64,000 bases of DNA from Brasenia schreberi (Eukaryota > Streptophyta > Magnoliopsida > Nymphaeales > Cabombaceae): positions 14,151,501 to 14,215,500 of the forward strand of contig JAYKKT010000086.1 in assembly GCA_036023115.1 (NCBI GenBank), written 5' to 3'. How positions within the stretch are numbered: position 1 is the stretch's first letter; every line of letters starts with the position of its first letter. Of this stretch, positions 10,740-24,209 are shown one piece after another. The notes beneath the pieces are model-generated. The model was not told the DNA's origin and did no database searches. It saw nothing but the letters and a program-made list of their open reading frames with translations. The translations under genes and the position numbers were made by a program.

Positions 10740-12640
10740 TTCTCACCTTAGGTTCACACGTATCCCAATTGACTGATTTTGATTATTTCCTTCTCAACCC
10801 TACTATGCTTGCTATAGAAGGCCTCAAAGTAGCGAAAGAAATGATTGTTCTAGAAACACTTATGCTCTATGCAAAGTAGTTCTGGTATGATCATTTTCTC
10901 AAAGAACTTCGTTCATGGCCGAGGCCTTCCAAAGAATACATCCAACGGTTGGACCGAGTGGGAGTCATGTACCTCACTGATTAGTTTAAGCAAGGGATTT
11001 TTAATCTTATACAATTGTCTTGAGTGTCTTTCCCGCTAACCTCAATCTCCTTTTCAACTTTTTAGGGTTTTGGTCTACCAAACTCAACTGTTTTATTCTC
11101 AAACTGGGTATGATATGCCTAACCCTCTTAGATGTTTATACTGTCACTGAACTCTCTTGCGATAGTGCTAAACTACATTCTTTAGGTTCCACTTCTTCTA
11201 ATTTTTTTATTCATTTCCAAAAACCTTTCATACAAAAAAAAATAGAAGTCAATGCATGGGATTCGGGAGAGGTAACTTGTGCAAGTTCATCATATGCCCA
11301 ATGGCATAGCAATTGCCAAAGAATATTGTATCGTTGTTGAGGCTTTGTTTTCTTATCATCCTTTTGATTTTTGTTACTTTTTCTTAAGTACCCTTTTTAG
11401 ATGTATTCGATCCTTCATTTCTTAATTAGCCAACGAAAAACAACCAACAGGCCTGTGGTGGCTTCTCCAATGTTGGATATACCTTTATTTTCCCTTATTA
11501 CAAACTCTTGCTCTCCCAAAACACCAACTTGTTGGCCTTAAATTTTTTTGGGTAGAATTTTGTTATAAATTTGTTTCTCATGGCCAACCGAGAAACTAAT
11601 CTTAAATATGTAGAGTGGTGGTCCTCAGCTATTTATGCCATCTTTGACAAAGAATCAGAGGCCTTTATTGACTAATTTACCAGTTCAATGCCAACTCAAC
11701 CAAGCGCCAGACATGTCATGACCAACCAAACTATGTTACCCAAAAATGTCCTCACTTGAGTGCTCTAACCACATCATTGTTGAATCCTACTATGGAGCCA
11801 ACCGCAAAAGATCTCGAGGAGACTCTCCCACTGCATCACAGATGTCTAAAAAGTATCAGCTTTCCTTGATGAAACTTCTATATTCACTTTTCTTTTGTTT
11901 TCTTTTACCATGTTGGCATTATCTATAGGTAGTCATCTTTCTATCCTGCCATTTGAGTTTGAACAAAGGTCTCCTTTTAACAACCTATGATTGGGCCAGG
12001 GTTGTCACAACCATGGCACCTGTTACATCCTATCAAGAGACAATTCATATCCTCATTGATCGGACTATAGCTCTTGGTGCACCCTATCGGGAGATCGGAG
12101 TTCCTACTTCATTTTGGGTACTGATTGTTGCAGCTCCACCCTCGAAAACCCCACTAAGATGACTATTCTTGAGGAACCTCGACATAAGGCTCAAACTGAA
12201 GTCCTTACAACTCCAAGATTCGAGGGAACACTTGTTTCAACTAGAACTCTATGACCTTGCTTGAACACCTTGTCTATAGTCACTAGTTTAAGAGTAAAAA
12301 CCATTCCCATGAAGGGTATCATGGAAGAATACTCGACTCAATATGGCTACGCCAAGCGATGTCGTTATACTAAAACAAGAAGTAGTATCTCTGCCATCCT
12401 CGAGAATCGAGACAAGCATAGAGTTCATTTGACGCATTATCGATAACAACTCTAGGAAAGGTGAGAGCTCCAAGGTACTCTCTCTTCTGCACTTCATAGG
12501 CTAGTCACCATTCTAGATATACCTCTTTGATCTCAACAAATCTACTTTAACCTATAGAAAACTATCAATTATGAGTTGTCGAGGCTCTCTACGAACCATC
12601 AGTAGATATCTAATCTTTGTTCTTGATTGGACATCTTACA
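10740..12640 (+). pseudogene. Decayed plant-mobile-domain (PMD) gene
   Basis: In one mostly continuous plus frame the segment reads LAIEGLKVAKEMIVLETLML, then a stop, FWYDHFLKELRSWPRPSKEY, VMYLTD, a stop, SFPANLNLLF, and FWSTKLNCFILKLGMICLTL followed by LDVYTVTEL. The pattern of a tryptophan-rich block followed by FxLxxGMxxxTLxDVxxxT is that of the plant mobile domain (aminotransferase-like, PF10536), found in MAIN-like genes and carried by many transposons. Later (about 11,746-11,860) a basic stretch NRKRSRGDSPTASQMSKK could be the tail. At least four stops in the core show it is dead. Whether it was a host or transposon gene is unknown. Confidence 0.5.
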
Positions 12641-13228
12641 CAATATGAATATATTTTTATGAACATAGCATGAAATAGAGAGAGATGAGGCACATGCATC
12701 TTTCAAGCCAGAAATTGGACATCATTTTTTTGTTTTGATTTCGATCAAAAACGAAATCAATACATCAAATCAACGACATAGCTCTAAAATCACTAAAATT
12801 CTCTTCAAATCAACCCCCTTCTCTTTTTCTCTTCTTTTTTTCTTTTTCCTCTTTTTTTTGAATGGATTCGAAGTATTATGAAATGGTAGTGGTTCAATAT
12901 TATGTATTGGATCGATCTTTGAGTCGTAGGTCACCGAAAAATGGTTTGGGACGATTGATGGCGAGATGGAAGCCGCATAGAGAAGAGTGTTCAATAGTGA
13001 AGAGGTATCATGGTAATTTCACGAACAAAACAGGAATCAATTAAAAAAGATATAAAAAAAGGGTGTACACTTGTCAATTCTGATATTAAGATGTTATCAG
13101 TTGTAGTGTCGTCATCATGGGATGCTCTACGTTCTGACTGGTTATACTTTTGGTGCTTGGATGTTTAAGAAGAACAACATTCGTGGCGCCTCTCCTTAAG
13201 GTGTTGGTTTGTTTGTTGGTGGCGTACT
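12641..13228. other. Spacer upstream of the copia element
   Basis: No gene recognised. A small inverted repeat (GATTTCG / CGAAATC) lies near 12,738-12,759. At 13,100-13,228 frames such as FGAWMFKKNNIRGASP and GVGLFVGGVLWG could be decayed coding sequence belonging to the reading frame interrupted by the copia insertion, but they are separated by a stop and lie in another frame. Confidence 0.35.
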
Positions 13229-13257
13229 ATGGGGGCTTCTATTATAGCAGGTCAGTT

Positions 13258-13679
13258 TGTTACAAATAAGGATGGCCATTCTCGGCAACCCTATCTGGTA
13301 ACGGTTGGACTGGCCATCCAGTCTATTACTAGAGATAGGGGTTACAAGATAAGAGCCAAGAGTAACCGTCGGACGGTTACCAGATTTTACGGTAACCGTC
13401 TAAATTTATCTGCTTAGAAGAGGAAACCCAACGTGAAAAGTGAGGTGACAGTGAGCAGGCACTGCTCTATAAATAGAGCAGTGCATAATACAGAACTGAT
13501 ACAGAAAAAGATACAAAGAAAATGTCTCCTTGGAAAAACAGTTGTGAGGAAACCTCAAAACACAACAACCTCCATTTTCACTGCTGAAAAAGGATCAGAA
13601 GACATTTGACGTAGATAAGCAGAGCTTTCTAGCAACCGAAAGCAACAACAAGAGTGCATCAGTTGACTCTGATTCTACA
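13258..13679 (+). repeat. 5' LTR of the copia element
   Basis: Starts TGTTACA and ends TCTACA. It matches 18,794-19,215 along its whole 422 bp with scattered substitutions. It contains the TATA box described separately. Confidence 0.9.
13459..13484 (+). promoter_or_regulatory. TATA box inside a perfect palindrome (5' LTR)
   Basis: TATAAATA at 13,468-13,475 sits at the centre of a perfect inverted repeat: 12-bp arms GCACTGCTCTAT and ATAGAGCAGTGC separated by AA. The 3' LTR copy (about 18,995-19,020) has one arm mismatch. The relative at 23.0 kb keeps CTCTATAAATTAAGAGCAG. By position this is the probable LTR promoter, with transcription starting some 30 bp downstream. Confidence 0.6.
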
Positions 13680-13692
13680 CTAGTATCAGAGC
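13680..13692 (+). other. Primer-binding site of the copia element
   Basis: CTAGTATCAGAGC directly follows the 5' LTR. It matches the canonical plant retrotransposon site TGGTATCAGAGC (complement of the initiator Met tRNA 3' end) with one internal mismatch. Confidence 0.75.
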
Positions 13693-14699
13693 TTAACAAA
13701 CTCTGCAAAAAAAAGGAGAAGAAGAAGGGGAAGGTAAGCACCTGTTCTGAAAAAAAAAAAGAGGAACGACACAGGAAAGGGAAAAGGAAAGAAAAGAGAG
13801 ATTGCGATGGCATGGCGACGGCCAGAACAAAGCCGAAGCAAGGCAATGGCTAGAGCAAAGCCTAAACAGGTGACGGTCAGAACAAAGCTGAAGCAAGGCA
13901 ACAACTAGAGTAAAGCCTAAACAGGCGATGGCCAGAACAAAGATGAAGCAAGGCGACAACTAGAACAAAGCCGAAACAAGGAACGGCCAGAGCAAGGTTA
14001 GAAAAAATGACCGATAATAAGGCAAAGCCGAAACAGGCAAGGCAAAGCCGAAACAAGCCAAAAAGGCAGGAGAAGGGGGTTGATTTACGGAAGGTCCGTT
14101 TTCGGAACAATTAAAAAGTTCATTTTGCCCCGATCAGTTTTTTTATTTACAATTCTGCCACTGCACAAAATTACGAAATTGTCCAGATTTTTTTGGGTAA
14201 AAAGACTATTTTATTCTTACTGTGCAAAAAGTTCGTTTTGCCCTCTAGCGGTTTGTAAAATTACGAAATACCAGGTTGTCGTTTTACGTTTATTCCCTTC
14301 CCGGTTGAGATAATTTTAGTTCTACCATTCAATCAAAAGACATGATTGCCCCTATACTTTTAAAAAATTATAGTTTCGGCTTAAGGGTTAAAATTACAGT
14401 TTTAACCCCGATCAGTCACAAATTTTACAAAAATACCAAAGATTAATTTTACAAGTCTGTCCTTAGGCTTTTTCAAAAATTTCAAAAGAGGATAGATAGT
14501 TAAAATTACAGATTTACCCTTGGTATTATTTAGGGGGTACAAAGACAGAAATTCTTTGGAAAAATTTCAAATTTGTCCCAAGAAGCTTATGAAATTATCG
14601 TTGGTTTACTTTTACGATATTATGCATCATTCTAACATGATTCCTGCTATTTGTGCTCTTTGTTTTATATTTGTTTCTTTTTTAGATCGTTTGATTGTT

Positions 14700-17600
14700 A
14701 TTATTGCCAAACACATAAAAATGAGCTCTAGGATATGTGTCTGAGTTTGCAAAAACTCAGAAGTTGAACGGTCTTAACTTCCAAACATGTAAGAGGAGAA
14801 TCCCTCTAGCTCTAACACTTGAAGGTGTTGAGTATGTATTGAAGGAAACCATGCGTCCGCCACCCCCAGACGCAAGTGAGCAACAAGTAGAAATGTATAA
14901 AACATTTCTAAAAGATGATACTATAGCAAGGACAATTATTTTAACCTATATGGAGGATGACTTGATTAGGGTCTTCAAAGAATACGAGACCGCTAAAGAG
15001 TTGTTTGACTCAATAACAACTAAGTATGATACAATTGTAAAATTACATGTGCAGTTGTTACTACAAAAGGTACAACTCCTTCAGAATAAAAGAAGGAGAT
15101 AATGTAGTAGAGCATGTAAATCATATGTTGGTAATAGCTAGGGACTTAGCCGTAGCAAAATCAGTCATCCCAAAACCAATGCAGATATCCACCATACTAA
15201 ACAGTATACCCCCGTCATAGAACATAGTCACCACTGTCCTCAGATTAGGGCCTAAGATTAATCTTTCTGAGTTGCCCCTAAAACTAGCAATAGAGCAAGA
15301 ACACATGGTGAAAAACAAGAAAGAAGAGTTGTTAATAGTGCAAGATGAGATAGCGTCTAGCTCCAAAACCAATCAGAAGAAAAATAAACCAAACAAAAAG
15401 TTTGGCAAGAATAATAAGAAATGCGGTCAAAATTTTAAGAAATCGTAGGAAACTGCTTCTCGGGGTAAATGTTTCAATTGCAGAAAGATGTGACACTATA
15501 AAAGGGATTGCCGCAACAAGAAAGGTGGAGGAAACAACCCACAATACGGATAGTCGGAGAAGCAGGATATAATCTGCGTAATTTCAGAATGCTTGTATAT
15601 GGACCGCGTAGTGACAGGTTGGTGGATAGACTCAGGAGCTACACAGCACATCTCGAAGATCAAAGAAGGAGCAATGGATCTGAAGGAATACAAACCCGGG
15701 GAACATCGAATCTATATAAAAAATAATACTTTCTCGGATATTTTGGGTATTGGGTCCTTCAGAATATTTGTGCAAGGTAAACCAATTGTATTGACTGATG
15801 TATTAATTGTGCCATCTATAAGGCACAATCTGGTCTCGGTCCCTGCCTTGGTAAAGAAAGATTTTGAGGTTAGGTTTATTCTTAACAAGATGACTGTGGA
15901 AAAGCATGGGAGAATATTATTCTCTAGAGAATTCGATGTAGAACATGGACTGTTTAAGCTTTCTGATAATAAAATTGGTACAACTTTTGCTTATATTGAG
16001 AGTGCCTTTATTGTTGATGTGAATATGTGACATAAATGCCTAAGGCATATAAGTCTGAAAAAGTTGAAGAAATTATCCAACTTTGACTTATTGCCTAGAT
16101 TTGAGGAAAATACTTTCAACAAGTGTGAAGCTTGTATACAAGGAAAAATGACAAGGAAGGTTTTTCCCAAGGAATCAACAAGGACAACAACCCTGTTGAA
16201 GGTTATTCACACAAATTTATGTGGACCTTTTAGAGTAAAGCCACATCATGGAAAGGGTTATTTTATAACCTTTATCAAGGATTACTCTAGATATATGTAT
16301 CTATATCTTTTGGCACATAAATCTGAGGCACTTGATGCTTTTAAAGAATATAAGAAAGAAGTGAAAAACCAATTAGGGCATTCGATCAAAGTCTTAAGAT
16401 CAGACAAAGGTGGTGAGTATATCTCGATAGAATTTCTGGAATTCTGTAAAGACTTTGGTATTACAAAGCAAAATACAATGCCTAGGATACGTCAGCAAAA
16501 TGGTGTAGCTGAGAGATACAACAGAACCTAACTGAATATGATAAGGTCTATGTTGATCGATGCCTCTCTTCCAAGGGTATTTTGGGAAGAAGCAGTAAGT
16601 ACAGTGGTTTACATACTCAATAGAGTACCGTGTATGGTTGTATTCACTACACCATATGAGATGTAGTTTGGAAAAAAACCCAACCTAGGTCATCTCAAGA
16701 GGTGGGAATTTGTCGCGCATGTAAAGATCCTTAATCAATCTAAAGATAAGCTAGACAGTAGGTCCTTGAGATGTATATTCATTGGATATCCGAAAGGTAA
16801 AAAGGATATCAGTTTTATCATAAGGACCACGAACTCATTGAAAGCAAAGATGTTGAATTCTTAGAAGATACTAAGAATGACATCCTGAAAAATAATGATG
16901 AACGTGTTGATGATCTGGTAGACTTAGATCAATCATCTTTTGAGCCCATTAAAGATCTTCCTGTAACTACTAATACCTTAAGTGGACATAAAAGGCCAAA
17001 AGTCACTTTGTCCTACTTAAAGGATTATCACACTTATCTTACAGAAGAAGAGTGTAATTCGGTAGATTTAGATGAGTTGACTGATAACTTGACTTATCAG
17101 CAAGCCATGAACTCATCAGAAGCAACAGACTAGGAGAAAACCATGGATGAGAAAATTGAATCCATTGAGAAAAACCAAGTCTGGGAATTGGCTGATTTGC
17201 CAAAAGGAAGGAAAGCCATAGGTTGTAAATAGGTTCTGAAAAAGGAATACAAGGTCGATAGTATAATCGACAAGTTTAAAGTGAGGTTGGTTGCAAAGGA
17301 TTTTTCGCTAAAAGAGATGATAGATTATGTTGAGACATATTCCTCAGTTGCGAAATTTGCATCTATACGTATAATCCTAGTAATATCTGCATACTATGAT
17401 TTGGATTTACATCAGTTAGATGTAAAGACAACTTTTCTAAATAGAGATTTAGAAGAAATCATATACATGCAGTAGCCCGAAGGATTTGTGGTTGAAGGCC
17501 AAGAAGATAAAGTATATAGGTTGAAAAAATCTCTATATGGCCTGAAACAGTCACCTCACCAATGGTATTTGACTTTTCAAAATGTCATTGTAGAACTTGG

Positions 17601-18398
17601 GTTTGTGGCTAATAAACTTGATCACTGTGTATATATCTGGAATAGTGGGAGCCACTTTGTCATCTTATCATTATATGTAGATGACATATTGTTGACTGGA
17701 AACAACAACGAGATGATTGTCAAAACCAAGTCATGGTTGAACTCCAAGTTCGAGATAGAGAATCTAGACTCTTATGCCTGAGTCAAGAGAGGTATATTGA
17801 CTATATCCTCAAGAAGTTTAAAATAGGTGAATGCAAGTCTGCAGATACACCTGTTGCAAAAAGAGTCAAATTGAGTAAGGTTGATTGTCCTAGTGAAGGA
17901 GACGATAAGCTTAATGTTTTTTATGCACAAGCGATTAGTAGCTTGATATATGTTATGTTGTGTACAAGACCTCATATCAGCATTGTTGTTGGTCTTATAA
18001 GTATATATCAAAGTAATCCTGGTTGACAGCACTGGGTAGTTGTGAAAAGGATTTTAAGATATCTGAAAGGAACAAAAGACTTGAAACTATGTTTTCAAGC
18101 AAATGAACTGAAAGTGGTAGGATACTCAGACGCTGACTTTGTTGGGAGTAAAGATGACAGCAAATCAACCTCGAGACAAATATTTTTATTTGGTGGTGGT
18201 GTTGTTTCTTGGGCATGTAAGAAACAAAGTTGTGTAGCATTGCATACACAGGAAGCTGAGTATATAGCTTGTTGTATGGCTACAAAGAGTGTTGTTTGGA
18301 TAAGCCGTTTCATACGAGATTTGAAGTTAGAAATAATGGATGAGCCAGTTATCATTTACTGTGATAACAATGCAGCAATTACTCTTATCAAGAGTTGA
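14700..18398 (+). pseudogene. Copia Gag-Pol polyprotein, disabled
   Basis: Domains in order: Gag (14,737-15,102; KLNGLNFQTCKRRIPLALTL, DSITTKYD). CCHC zinc knuckle (15,470-15,511) with a TGA inside it. Protease with DSGAT (15,629 on). GAG-pre-integrase and integrase zinc motif (H...H then CEACIQGK, to about 16,150). Integrase core (16,200-16,530) where the first catalytic Asp is Asn (HTNLCGP) while RSDKGGEY and the later Glu (NGVAERYN) remain. Reverse transcriptase (about 17,140-17,770) with YVDD at 17,674. RNase H (18,042-18,398; GYSDADF, EAEYIA, CDNNAA). Stops occur between and within most domains. The 14,100-14,700 leader is non-coding. Confidence 0.88.
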
Positions 18399-18783
18399 GC
18401 TGATTGCTTAAAAAGCAAGCATATAATGGTAAAATACCACTGTGTTCATGATATGGTAATGAGAAAGGAAATATCCATCTTATACATGCCAACAGAAGAT
18501 ATGTTGGCAAACCCCTTGACAAAAGGCATAACAAAGGAACTATTCTCAAAACATGTTACAAACATGGGTTTGAGGTATGTTTGATTGTTGTGTAGGGAAA
18601 TAACCACACAACGGACAAATAGTGTTGCATAGGTAAACAACCATACAACGGATAAATTGTTGTGAAGGCAAATAACCACACTGCAGGTACTGATTGCAAT
18701 GGTAATCAGGAAATGACAACACTAGGTAAACATTGAAAAAGTGGGAGAAAACTAGTATGTCGGTACACTTGGCTCGAATGGCC
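18399..18783 (+). other. 3' non-coding region of the copia element
   Basis: Lies between the RNase H end and the polypurine tract. It contains imperfect short repeats around AACCACACAACGGA and AACCATACAACGGA (18,602-18,680), so it is mildly tandem. No frame is recognised. Confidence 0.5.
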
Positions 18784-18793
18784 AAGTGGGAGA
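18784..18793 (+). other. Polypurine tract of the copia element
   Basis: AAGTGGGAGA directly precedes the 3' LTR start TGTTACA. It is the plus-strand primer site expected at this position. Confidence 0.7.
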
Positions 18794-19215
18794 TGTTACA
18801 GATAAGAATGGTCATTCTTGGCAACCCTATCTGGTAACGGTTGGACTGGCCATCCAGTCCGTTACCAGAGATAGGGGTTACAAGATAAGAGCCAAGAGTA
18901 ACTGTCGGATGGTTACCAGATTTTACGGTAACCGTCCGGATTCATATGCTCAGAAGAGGGAAACCCAGCGTGAAAAGTCAGGAGACAGTGAACAGGCACT
19001 GCTCTATAAATAGAGTAGTGCATAATACAGAACTGATACAAAAAAAGATACAAAGAAAAGGTCTCCTTGGAAAAACCGTTATGAGGAAACCTCGAAACAC
19101 AGCAACCTCCATTTTCGCTGCTGAAAAGGATCGAAAAATATTTGACGCAGATAAGCGGAGCTTTCTGGCAACCGAAAGCAACAACAAGAGTGCATCAGTT
19201 GACTCCAATTCTACA
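18794..19215 (+). repeat. 3' LTR of the copia element
   Basis: 422 bp, TGTTACA...TCTACA, pairing with 13,258-13,679 and followed by the target duplication CAGTT. Open frames across it run from the LTR into downstream host sequence by chance. Confidence 0.9.
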
Positions 19216-19386
19216 CAGTTCGAACCAGCAGCAAGTGACTTAAATGGACCGAACAGTGTCGATCATGTCAAAGAGTCTTTCTACAAGTTTTGGAATAATT
19301 CAGACGGGAAACTTCTTTTTCAGAACCTGAAATTATTTGTCCTCCATCACAAGGCATGTTTTCTTACCATCCTCCCTTTACTGTGA

Positions 19387-19909
19387 TCCTTTTTCTACAG
19401 CTTCATTCCTTTCCTTTTGTGATTTTTATTGGATTTATTTCATCTGTCTAATTAGTTAGACCGTTGTATATGAATAGTTAATAATTCTCTGTTTGTATAT
19501 GGAAAATATGGTCCCTTTATTTCCTGTGGCAGGATATGTATGGTTGTATATGGGATTTTGAAGTAGAGTTTCAAGTACTTAAGGATCACAGTTTTCAGGT
19601 CCATTATGGCTCCTGCAATGCTAGATAACGAGTGAAAGAAGAGTCAAGGAACACTACACTTTGCACAGGGCTAGCTGGGACTAGATTGGTGAGTACCACA
19701 TGCGATATCAAACTCCTCGCCCACCATCGGAGAGTGACGCCCCTATCTGTGAGCTAGCATCGGCGAGCTGACCTTTAAACCAGAATGTTATGCCTTTTTT
19801 AACCGCTTAACCTGTGGCGTATTGACTTTGTACTGGAATCTGCCTGACCCAAGACTGGAAAATTGATAAGAGTTGTAACCCACAATAGAAAATGGGCGGG
19901 GCACAGCAC
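19387..19909. other. Spacer, nothing recognised
   Basis: AT-rich sequence following the possible host exon. It contains no convincing next exon or repeat. Confidence 0.4.
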
Positions 19910-21030
<1,121 letters not shown>

Positions 21031-22757
21031 TGGTGGAAATAAATAGTAGTAGGGCTTGTAAATGGAGCTGGCCCACCGCACGTCACCCTTTAAACAGTGA
21101 CGCAATTTAAGTGCGTTAACCTTCAAGCAGGGATAGGCTAAAGGCGCATCTATCATTTTAATATAACATATCTTACATGTGTTTCATAATCAATGATAAC
21201 ATGAGTGTGGTTCACTTGGATCATCTTTAGGATAAAAACACACGTAAGACACGTTGCTCCTCAAATAGTGACACATCGTGAACATGTTTGCCCCTTAAAT
21301 AAAACGATTAGAGCTTCATTTTCTATCGATTTTTCTTGAGATTTATGTTGAGATTGAGATAGGGATTGAAAATAATAGATAAAGAAGCTTGAAAGAGATT
21401 AAGAGAAACTCATAAAAATATCAAAAATATAATTTTAAAAAAGAGTTGAAAAAGGTAAGATTTACATAGAAATCAAATGATTAAGAGAATTGACATTAAA
21501 AAAGATTGTCGAAGAAAAGAAGATGGAGAAAGGTTAGTACAAAGAAAGGAAGATCCGACACGAATCATTGGGAGGAGAAAAAACCGGTGAGCATGAAGGA
21601 GAAACCAGTGAGAAGGAAAAGAGGAGAGAATTTGCAAGAAAGGTAATTTGAATTTTTTTGAAAAAAAGGTATATGTTTAGTGAAAAGGGTGCATGAATAA
21701 CAATTATGTCTTATAAACGTTGGTGGGTCGAGTTGTAGTTTGAACTGAAAAAAGGGTATATGGTTAGCCGGTTCTCAGTTTGGTAAACCGCTGACCAGTT
21801 TTGTCTGTCCAGGAAACCAAACCAAGTGCATAATCTCCTGATGTCGTAGTGGCCAAAAACACTTCTTTTAAGTGGAGAAAAGAAATCGATATGAAGGATC
21901 CATGGTTGAACGTCCTCTCTCTCATGAATTTTACAAATAAAAAAATAACATTCAATCCCACATTTACAAATTTAAGATGGTTTATGGGGAGGGATCCTTG
22001 CTCCTTGTGGAGACCTAACACGAATGGGGCAAATTTGGGAGAGTGAAAACTGGGGAAAGAAAGGAACAAAAGGAGAAAATTTACACAAAGGATCGGGGCA
22101 GGAATGGGATAGCAGGTTCTCATCCCACGAACTTGGCCCTCCTCTTCTCCCATTCATTCTAAAAGTTAGGTTCATCTGAAAATAAAACAAATTATACGTG
22201 ACGATAAATAAAAAGTGTTACTTCTTTTTAAATCCATGAATTTATTGCCGTTGTCGAGACATTCATTCGTAATAATATACTCAAATTTGAATACATTTTT
22301 CATAAGTTAAAGTTTCATTTTAAATATAAAAGTGGGCTCCTTTATTTTTTGAGTGTTTCTCTTTAATCAGCGGATATAGAGACCTCTTGGTTCCCATCAT
22401 GGGATAGGGTCAGGAGCGAGGTTTTAAGAGTACCCGTCTTCACCCCACCTCACTCGTTTTGGTGTTCTAATACCCTAGGTAGGAAGGATATTATTTACTC
22501 CACAGCCATAGGAATAATTTATCAAGAAACTTTGAAATGGCACGTGGAGTATTATTATTGGACTTAGGTAGATGAGGGATTTGGGGAGATCATCTCGATA
22601 TTCATGCCTATGTGGTGCAGGGACGATATCAATTAGGGAAAGCAAATAAACAACCACTTGTAAAGAAATTACGAAACTTAGGATTATGAGTGTTTGCAGT
22701 TGAGTGAAGGCTCACATCTTTCTAGTCTCTCACCATGGGCTGCATTGCTACTAGCAC
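21031..22757. other. AT-rich spacer, nothing recognised
   Basis: No gene or transposon domain is visible. A further ACCGG-type tail resembling the 19.9-21.0 kb repeat occurs near 21,760-21,830. Frames at 21,764-22,190 lack family resemblance. Confidence 0.4.
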
Positions 22758-23196
22758 TGTTGCGTCCTCCCTTGCACCTGCCAGACTGCTGCTACCCAGA
22801 AGCCACGTTGGTCATTCTCGGCATGTACATCCACGAAAACGGTAGACTGATCATCTTGCCGTTTTTTGAAACAGTTTACAAAATCAATAACCGTAACGTG
22901 TAAACGTTATGGATAAGACTAAGGGCTCCAAACAGAAAGTTCAGACAAGAAAGACAAGGAAGAAGTGAGCCGAAAAAATAGAAGACACTACTCTATAAAT
23001 TAAGAGCAGCGCACTCTACAATATACCAAAAAAAAATTGAAAGACTCCATCTTGGGAATTCATTTGTGAGTAACCAAAAAACACACACTTTTCTTCGTTT
23101 CCCTTCTCCTTTTGACTAAGAGAAAAAGCCGTTGTTGCTCCTTGGTTGTTGCAAGGATACCAAACAAAGAAGGAAGATCGACAAGACCATTCGTCA
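22758..23196 (+). repeat. Probable 5' LTR of the second copia element
   Basis: Starts TGTTGCG and ends CGTCA just before the primer site. It shares TGGTCATTC near its start and CTCTATAAATTAAGAGCAG (TATA region) near the middle with the LTRs at 13 kb and 19 kb; the rest has diverged. About 439 bp. The start is inferred from the relative. Confidence 0.5.
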
Positions 23197-23197
23197 T

Positions 23198-23214
23198 TGG
23201 GATCAGGGCTAGGT
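23198..23214 (+). other. Primer-binding site of the second copia element
   Basis: TGGGATCAGGGCTAGGT matches the initiator-Met site TGGTATCAGAGCCAGGT at 14 of 17 positions and lies where the first copy predicts. Confidence 0.6.
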
Positions 23215-23586
23215 TCTTGAAAAACAGGCATGCCAATTAATTAATCAAAAAAAGGAAACCAAGGAAAAATACTCCCTTGAGAGTTGCACTACCAAAAAGT
23301 CGAAAAGCCAGACAGTTCCATCGCCTGAGCGGCCAGATCTGCCTAGCCTAAGAATTAGGACAAACCGCATATTCTACCAATTATCGAAAGCCATTCGCAT
23401 CCTGAGACACTCGGACACAACAGAGAATAGGAAGAAAAAAAAGAAGAGAAGGGAGCTAAAAGGTCGATTGAAGGCGCGACCCCTATGACCGGAGACCTTC
23501 CCACAGACAAAGGGAGAGAAGGTCGGTAGGAGGCGGTCCCTCCACAATAAGTGAGGAAGGAGTGGCGGCGGATCTGCCGGAGCCGC

Positions 23587-23664
23587 TCCCTCCCCCTCTC
23601 TCGCTCCCTCTCCCCCTTTCTCTCTTTCCCGCCCTCCTTCCTTTTTTCCCTCTCTCTCTTCTCG
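23587..23664. repeat. Polypyrimidine tract in the leader
   Basis: Nearly pure C/T run in the untranslated leader of the second copia element, with CCCTCTC and TCTCTT blocks. It generates spurious long frames on both strands. Confidence 0.7.
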
Positions 23665-24209
23665 AAACATTGAATACTGCCCAGCAGTTTTTGAAAACCG
23701 TGGGCGGAAAAACCAAACAAATGGTATTGTGTAAAGATTTCATAGGTTTGTCTCTATGTAAAAAGATAGTATTGCCCCTATCTTTAAGAAAAATTATAGA
23801 TTCTGACAGAGGAGCAAAATTATTGTCCTACCCTCGATCAATCACGAATTTACAAGAAAAAAATATACAAGTATCATTTTACTATCCTGCCCCAGGTCTT
23901 TTTGAAATATTACAAAATGAGACAAATGAGTAAAATTCCTGGTTTACCCTTGAAATTTTAGAAAATTACATATTCATCCCCAATCTGGTTCTGAAAATAA
24001 TATAATCAAGTTATAAAAAATTCAAAGATGGTACTTAAAATATGTTTGAAATTGCTTTTAAGTACCTTAAGTTATTTTCAGTTTAATAGATGGATACTCT
24101 GCAATGTACATCTTAATGGTTGGTTATCTGTTATATATTGCTCGTTATATGTTTCCTTTTTATACTGTCTGATTATTATTTTTGTCAAACACATAAAAAT
24201 AAACTCAAG

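Larger units (their letters stand above)
13258..19215 (+). mobile_element. Complete but dead Ty1/copia LTR retrotransposon
   Basis: A 5,958-bp element with two LTRs (13,258-13,679 and 18,794-19,215, each 422 bp), an initiator-Met-tRNA type primer site, a polypurine tract, and a Gag-PR-INT-RT-RNase H order. It is flanked by the 5-bp target duplication CAGTT (13,253-13,257 and 19,216-19,220). The coding region carries many stops and frameshifts, so it cannot move on its own. The two LTRs differ at many positions, so the insertion is not recent. A diverged relative lies at 22,758-27,187. Confidence 0.92.
13229..19386 (+). pseudogene. Possible host exon split by the copia insertion
   Basis: Taking out the element plus one target copy joins 13,229-13,257 to 19,221-19,386 in one open frame: MGASIIAGQ, then FEPAASDLNG, SVDHVKESFYKFWNNSDGKL and LFQNLKLFVLHHK. 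The part after the element has coding-like composition. It is preceded (at 13,250) by an intron-acceptor-like TTCTATTATAGCAG and may end at AAG|GC near 19,353, or run on to a stop at 19,386. I do not recognise the protein and found no other exons, so this may be a gene fragment. The insertion would break it. Confidence 0.35.

Noticed and set aside
13595..14110. Overlapping minus-strand frames rich in Phe/Leu/Cys
   Set aside because: They are the antisense of the purine-rich copia leader with short repeats (AAAGCCGAAACAGG), not membrane proteins.
18946..19386. A 146-codon protein spanning the copia 3' LTR
   Set aside because: Its first two thirds are LTR sequence; only the part after 19,215 may be host-derived, and it is described with the split exon.
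23355..23933. Arg/Glu-Gly-rich minus frames and a Pro-Leu-rich plus frame
   Set aside because: Produced by the polypyrimidine tract in the leader of the second copia element.
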